DNA of 11,046 nucleotides. Source: Thermoplasmatales archaeon. Lineage in GTDB: Archaea; Thermoplasmatota; E2; DHVEG-1. Of the stretch, positions 7,235 to 11,046 are shown piece after piece. Every line of letters begins with the position of its first letter. Position 1 is the first letter of the stretch. Below the pieces are notes generated by a model, which was not told the DNA's origin, ran no database searches, and saw only the letters and a program-made list of their open reading frames with translations. A program made the position numbers and the translations under genes. Location of the stretch: positions 1 through 11,046 of the forward strand of contig JAGLML010000028.1 of NCBI GenBank assembly GCA_023140035.1. Direction: 5' to 3'.

Positions 7235-8557
7235 TTATAGAACCTCGGTTTTTTCGTTAAATTTAATGTCCATCCCTTCAAGTTCATCAAGAATTGGATT
7301 GTAGATCTCCGGAATTATTGGAATGTGAACTCCAGCAATATTGATTTTTCCCTCTAAAATCATTTTAACAGCAATAGCTACCGGCAATGCAACCGTACGA
7401 GCAATCGAGGAATCACCGTTAGGTATACCGTAGTCAACCAATGTCGAAGTAATGTACTCCTTTTTAGAGGGATATTCTGCAATAATCTCATGATACATCA
7501 CAATCATATCTCGCTCCCCCTCACCCAATAACATCTTCTTCAGAGTTATTACATTGAGATAATCAAGCGGATTGTCTTTATCTTCTGGAAGAGATTCATC
7601 ACTAAAAAGGCCTAGCCATTCAAGTCGTTTGATAACAGCAGAATATGTTTCTAGACCAAGAAATGCCGCGGTTGCTTTTGGAAGGTTTTCATCAGAACTC
7701 ACACCAATAAGATGTCTTGTCAGATCGCCGTATGTTTTACCAGAAAAACCGTTGACTGGTTTATCGCTGAGCCACCCCAAAGCTACAATTTTTCTCATAG
7801 TTTCGCACCAACCAGTCATCCTAAACGTGCCACGATACACCGTTGTTGCATCTTTTAACCCATAGATGTCTTTATATGGAACAGAGTTTCTGTTTGGATA
7901 GTTTTCAAATGTACCAACTCCCGGAACATCCTGTAAGAAATAGTTTTCAAAGAGCAGTTCACCAGGAATTGATATCTCCCTGCCATCTTCCAACCATTTC
8001 GAGGGATTACGAGAGGCTAGGAGAACACCTCGAGGAGCCCACGAAAACTTGTAGCCAAAAGGATTGTTATTAGCCTCATGGGAAGGAAGGGCACCAGTGG
8101 TAGATCTAAAACTAACAACCTTTCCACCTTTCATCTCAACATCGTGGATTATCCTCATTGCAGACATATGATCAATACCTGGATCAAGACCACATTCGTT
8201 AAGAAGTAAAATTCCTGCTTCTTTTGCCTGGTCATTAAGCTTTTGCATCTCATCACTGACGTAGGAGGTTGTCATCAGATGTTTTTTATGTTTTATACAA
8301 AGTTTTGCAACTTTAACGTGATATTCGTATGGAAGAAAACTAACAGCAACACCTGACTCAGAAACTAAATTTTCTAATGCTACGTCATCTGAAGCGTTTA
8401 ATGTCAATGCTTCTCCTCTTTCATGGAAATCTATTATTTTTTCGGCTTTGCTAACTGTTCTACTTGCCATTTTTACATGATAGTTTGGTTGATCTAAAAG
8501 ATATCTTACGAGAGGTCTAGAAACCATTCCGGCACCAAGAACCAATATTTTCTTCAT
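7235..8557 (-). CDS. Saccharopine dehydrogenase (glutamate-forming type)
   Basis: The enzyme interconverts saccharopine with glutamate and aminoadipate semialdehyde, using NAD(P). The product is 440 residues, matching the SDH half of eukaryotic LKR/SDH and yeast Lys9. Residues 4-15 are the Rossmann entry (ILVLGAGMVSRP), with ASR at 31-33 after the second strand. The block NECGLDPGIDHMSA is at 120-133, and GALPSHEANNNPFGYKFSW with RGVLLASRNP at 155-185; these are hallmarks of the family. There is no signal peptide, so it is cytosolic. The start at 8557 has AAGGAGA 6 bases upstream. It follows LKR by 49 bases with no T-run between, so the two are probably one operon. A TATA-like stretch at the LKR stop (about 8604-8613) could add an internal promoter. 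Direction in the cell, lysine breakdown or synthesis, cannot be told from sequence. Confidence 0.93.
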   Translation of the reverse strand: MKKILVLGAGMVSRPLVRYLLDQPNYHVKMASRTVSKAEKIIDFHERGEALTLNASDDVALENLVSESGVAVSFLPYEYHVKVAKLCIKHKKHLMTTSYVSDEMQKLNDQAKEAGILLLNECGLDPGIDHMSAMRIIHDVEMKGGKVVSFRSTTGALPSHEANNNPFGYKFSWAPRGVLLASRNPSKWLEDGREISIPGELLFENYFLQDVPGVGTFENYPNRNSVPYKDIYGLKDATTVYRGTFRMTGWCETMRKIVALGWLSDKPVNGFSGKTYGDLTRHLIGVSSDENLPKATAAFLGLETYSAVIKRLEWLGLFSDESLPEDKDNPLDYLNVITLKKMLLGEGERDMIVMYHEIIAEYPSKKEYITSTLVDYGIPNGDSSIARTVALPVAIAVKMILEGKINIAGVHIPIIPEIYNPILDELEGMDIKFNEKTEVL

Positions 8558-8563
8558 TTTTTA

Positions 8564-8570
8564 TCTCCTT
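8564..8570 (-). promoter_or_regulatory. Strong ribosome-binding site for SDH
   Basis: The minus strand reads AAGGAGA, 6 bases before the ATG at 8557. It shows that SDH is translated independently and is not a broken downstream half of an LKR-SDH fusion. Confidence 0.65.
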
Positions 8571-8606
8571 TAATCAATAGAACCGTTGGAGGCGAAATGG
8601 ATTTCT

Positions 8607-9905
8607 TTATAAATATTTGTCGATGTACTGATAATCGGGCGTAAGTTTACCGTGATACAAAACAACTGCTTTTTTTATTGAAGGAGATAACTTACAATTG
8701 TCAAAATCCTGGGTAAAATCGGCTCTTGCAATTTCTGGTGCCAAAGTATGAAGAGCATCACTAAAAGCATGAGAAGATTCGCGTGGTAACTCACATGGAA
8801 GATTGTCAACTCCCATAATAACAACGCCCTCGCCAATGTATCCATCTCTTATCGTATCTGTTAAAGGATCATAAACGAATACTGGATTATCTGGAGTGGT
8901 TGCCTTCTCAGTAAATTCAATTGCTCCATTAATGTCTATGCTTATATCCCCAATTACTTGTAAATTCAAACGTTCTGTATAATTTTTCTTCAAAAAGTCC
9001 TTGGTAACAAGTCGTGGATATTGAGTATTCCAGTATATGCAATTCATTAGTATTGTTAAATGAGGAATATAGTTCTCAAAAATAGATTGATATTTTTCAG
9101 GGTGCTGATAATAATCCTGAAGATCAAAGCTATCATCAGATGAAATCGGTTTTACCATATCTTCTTCTTTGAATACTACTTTATATATACAATTGCTTGA
9201 AGGATTGTCATAAATCTTTTTCATTTCTTTAGGAGAAATCTCTTTCACAGGCAGTATGTCTAAGATTTTTTGAGCGCCTTTTGATACGTTACCATATCCC
9301 GCAAATCCAATTACCAAAGGTGTTAAAGATTCGGGAAGTCCATTTTGCTGTATCTTTTTTCCAATTTTTTTCAAATGCTCTTTGATTTCATCTAGATTTT
9401 TGTAATGAATCGTTTGTTTCATTTCATTAAGCGGCGTGTCTATGTTTTTGGAGTTCAACCTCTGTCCAAAAGCCCATAGTGTATCAACCATTCCTGCAAG
9501 ACCCGCAAATCTACCAAAGAAAACTAGGCGATACCCGCGGTCATCGGCAATTCTTTCATAATCAATTAAATTACACTTAAGATCCATCATTTTCTTAAGC
9601 ATAGGCATATTGTATTTCTGACCTTTAATCGTATGGGAGAAGAAAATATAGGTTTTCCCGTATTCGAAAAAATTGATAGGTATTTCCTTTATTGCAAAAA
9701 TGGTTGGACAGTTTGATAAATCTTCTTTAATAGTGGCACCTGCTTTAGCATATTCATCTTCAGAATAAGCACGAATTTGTGATGGTTGAATGATTGTTTC
9801 AATACCATATTTTTCTTTGAATTCTTTAACATGTTTTGGAATTAATGGGACTCGTCTTTCCCACCGATTTTTGTCTTCTCTTCTGATACCTATTGTAAAA
9901 ACCAT
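8607..9905 (-). CDS. Lysine-ketoglutarate reductase (saccharopine dehydrogenase, lysine-forming type; LKR)
   Basis: LKR condenses lysine and 2-oxoglutarate to saccharopine with NAD(P)H; SDH then yields aminoadipate semialdehyde and glutamate. The product is 432 residues and matches the LKR half of the eukaryotic aminoadipate semialdehyde synthase along its length. Residues 5-21 read IGIRREDKNRWERRVPL; 85-100 TYIFFSHTIKGQKYNM; 113-119 LIDYERI; and 128-146 hold FFGRFAGLAGMVDTLWAFG. A nucleotide-binding loop GFAGYGNVSKGAQKIL is at 200-215. Near the end come GVDNLPCELPRESSHAFSDA (365-384) and HGKLTPDYQYI (418-428), specific to LKR rather than alanine dehydrogenase, which shares the N-terminal fold. 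There is no signal peptide. ATG at 9905 has AAGGGAA 5 bases upstream and a TATA box behind it. It is followed by SDH. Confidence 0.92.
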   Translation of the reverse strand: MVFTIGIRREDKNRWERRVPLIPKHVKEFKEKYGIETIIQPSQIRAYSEDEYAKAGATIKEDLSNCPTIFAIKEIPINFFEYGKTYIFFSHTIKGQKYNMPMLKKMMDLKCNLIDYERIADDRGYRLVFFGRFAGLAGMVDTLWAFGQRLNSKNIDTPLNEMKQTIHYKNLDEIKEHLKKIGKKIQQNGLPESLTPLVIGFAGYGNVSKGAQKILDILPVKEISPKEMKKIYDNPSSNCIYKVVFKEEDMVKPISSDDSFDLQDYYQHPEKYQSIFENYIPHLTILMNCIYWNTQYPRLVTKDFLKKNYTERLNLQVIGDISIDINGAIEFTEKATTPDNPVFVYDPLTDTIRDGYIGEGVVIMGVDNLPCELPRESSHAFSDALHTLAPEIARADFTQDFDNCKLSPSIKKAVVLYHGKLTPDYQYIDKYL

Positions 9906-9937
9906 TAGTTTTCCCTTAATCGGCCCATCTTTTGAGA

Positions 9938-9946
9938 TTTTATATA
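9938..9946 (-). promoter_or_regulatory. Putative TATA box of the LKR/SDH operon
   Basis: The minus strand reads CTATATAAA with A-rich sequence before it. Transcription would begin near 9916, giving a leader of about 11 bases that contains the AAGGGAA site. It lies in the 66-base gap after the Vms1-like gene, so LKR/SDH can be transcribed on its own. No T-run ends the upstream gene, so readthrough is also possible. Confidence 0.55.
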
Positions 9947-9971
9947 GATTTTGTGAAAGAATGATTGATTA

Positions 9972-11042
9972 CTATTTGTATCGAAGAATTGCTCCAACAT
10001 GTCCAAGATTATGTATTTCCTCATCATCAACAAACTCAATTTCTGCATCGGTTCTTTCGGCAAACTCTAAAATTTCTTCAATTACATCCACCTCAGAAGT
10101 GGGACTACTGCAATTTGGGCAGTTTTTAATCGCACCCGCTTTTAATAGTTGACAATGCTCACAGAGGTATCCCTTGAGCTTGTAATCTTTTTCAATTATT
10201 AATAATTCAACCTGTCCGTTTTTTACCGCATTTAAGGTGTCATCAAACCCATAAGCAGCAAGACCATCTTTTAAGATCTCTTCTTTTAATTGTTGTACTG
10301 CCCCCTTGCTTTTTCGTTCTTCCAACTCAGTTATTTTATGAATAGATTCTTTCAAAAGTTCTTTTTCATCATCAATGCTTATATCTATTACGTCAACAAT
10401 TCTTTCTTTTAGATTTTTAGGGAGCACATCCCTGAATTGTAATTTTGCTTGGCCAGGACCTGCTAGAATGATTTGCTCATCAGCAATTTTTTCAAGTGCT
10501 TCCATAACTTCTGAGAAGAAAGCGTGTATGGCTCCCTTTCTCAGTCTTTGAAAACGCGCTTGGGACCAACCTCCCTTTTTATGTTTGTTCATAATATCTG
10601 CAGAGAGGTTTTTTTCCTGCTCTACTTTGCCAAGAGAAATTGAAAATATTTTTGCATAGTTTGAATTAAGAAGTACTAATGTAAAGGATTCCCACTCATC
10701 TTGAATCCTAGCAAGGGGGCGTATATATGGTGAGGAATCAACAATTAATAATTTATTTACTTCAATAGGCAATGAAACAGATTTAAAAAAATTATGTGTG
10801 TGAGATGCGAAAATTGCTAAAGTATTGCCTGCATTTCTATTAAGAAATTCTTTGATTTTTTCCATTGTATTAATAAAATTTTTTTGTTCTTCTCCCGATA
10901 GTAATGACTTACAAGCTTTCTCTCGTCTATCCAAGAATTTTACATTTGCATCTTTATTAATGTAGATGCTAACATATGTATCTCGACTGTCTGGATCGTA
11001 AATTTCTGACAGTTCTCTAATTAATTCACTTAAATCATTCAT
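9972..11042 (-). CDS. Vms1/aRF1-like (archaeal eRF1-paralogue) protein with zinc ribbon
   Basis: The product is 356 residues from the ATG at 11042; the frame stays open to the right edge, so an earlier start outside the window cannot be excluded. Residues about 1-115 resemble an eRF1-paralogue N-terminal domain. Residues 117-215 resemble the RNase H-fold middle domain, containing KKGGWSQARFQRLRKGAIHA at 155-174. G157, G158 and Q161 sit where eRF1 has GGQ and Vms1/ANKZF1 has its catalytic glutamine. Residues 220-250 look helical. The rest resembles the L7Ae-like C-terminal domain with a four-Cys zinc ribbon (C294, C297, C308, C311) and ends in LGHVGAILRY. Known Vms1 proteins release nascent chains from tRNA on stalled large subunits; the same role here is inference. 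It precedes LKR on the same strand by 66 bases. Canonical aRF1 (longer, with true GGQ and NIKS) is excluded. Confidence 0.82.
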   Translation of the reverse strand: MNDLSELIRELSEIYDPDSRDTYVSIYINKDANVKFLDRREKACKSLLSGEEQKNFINTMEKIKEFLNRNAGNTLAIFASHTHNFFKSVSLPIEVNKLLIVDSSPYIRPLARIQDEWESFTLVLLNSNYAKIFSISLGKVEQEKNLSADIMNKHKKGGWSQARFQRLRKGAIHAFFSEVMEALEKIADEQIILAGPGQAKLQFRDVLPKNLKERIVDVIDISIDDEKELLKESIHKITELEERKSKGAVQQLKEEILKDGLAAYGFDDTLNAVKNGQVELLIIEKDYKLKGYLCEHCQLLKAGAIKNCPNCSSPTSEVDVIEEILEFAERTDAEIEFVDDEEIHNLGHVGAILRYK

Positions 11043-11046
11043 TTTT

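Noticed and set aside
7572..8073. Plus-strand open frames opposite SDH
   Set aside because: They are antisense shadows of a well-conserved enzyme.
7235..9905. A frameshifted LKR-SDH fusion
   Set aside because: Both halves are complete at their ends, with a proper stop, a 49-base gap out of frame, and a separate ribosome-binding site.
1..11046. tRNA, rRNA or insertion sequence
   Set aside because: No cloverleaf-like segment with a T-loop, no rRNA-like stretch, and no transposase or terminal inverted repeats were seen by eye; a covariance search was not possible.

Overview
The window looks archaeal. It is AT-rich, and plausible TATA boxes sit about 25 bases before the inferred transcript starts. 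Short Shine-Dalgarno-like leaders precede most starts, and T-runs follow several stops. The protein families fit: secreted quinoprotein-type propellers, NosD-like beta-helices, the archaeal Beta_propel family, and a Vms1/aRF1-like factor. The style of the exported proteins suggests an uncultured Thermoplasmatota-like or methanogen-related euryarchaeote. That placement is inference from remembered family resemblance, not a search result.

Left two thirds (1-7111): six consecutive genes all encode exported or membrane-anchored proteins. On the minus strand, running off the left edge, is a repeat protein with a strict 40-residue period (PQQ-like propeller, 1-983). It is divergent, across a 155-base spacer, from a plus-strand trio with almost no gaps (1139-4079). 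The trio encodes an Asn-rich parallel beta-helix protein, a lectin-like or CARDB-like secreted protein, and a small protein hydrophobic at both ends. The trio converges on a 649-residue Beta_propel protein (4262-6211, minus). Upstream of that lies a 244-residue secreted protein with an Ig-like and a carboxypeptidase-regulatory-like domain (6377-7111, minus). These two have separate TATA boxes, so they are probably not one operon.

Right third (7235-11042, all minus): a cytoplasmic block. In transcription order it encodes a Vms1/aRF1-like protein with a GGWSQ loop and a zinc ribbon, then lysine-ketoglutarate reductase (LKR), then saccharopine dehydrogenase (SDH). LKR and SDH form a two-step lysine-saccharopine-aminoadipate semialdehyde route. 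They are separate genes here, in the order in which they are fused in the eukaryotic bifunctional enzyme. A T-run directly after SDH, with a 13-base context shared with the terminator after the gene at 6377-7111, closes this block.

No RNA genes, CRISPR arrays or mobile elements were seen. The most notable items are the split LKR/SDH operon in a probable archaeon, its proximity to a ribosome-rescue-type factor, and the compact surface-protein trio ending in an unrecognised small membrane protein.
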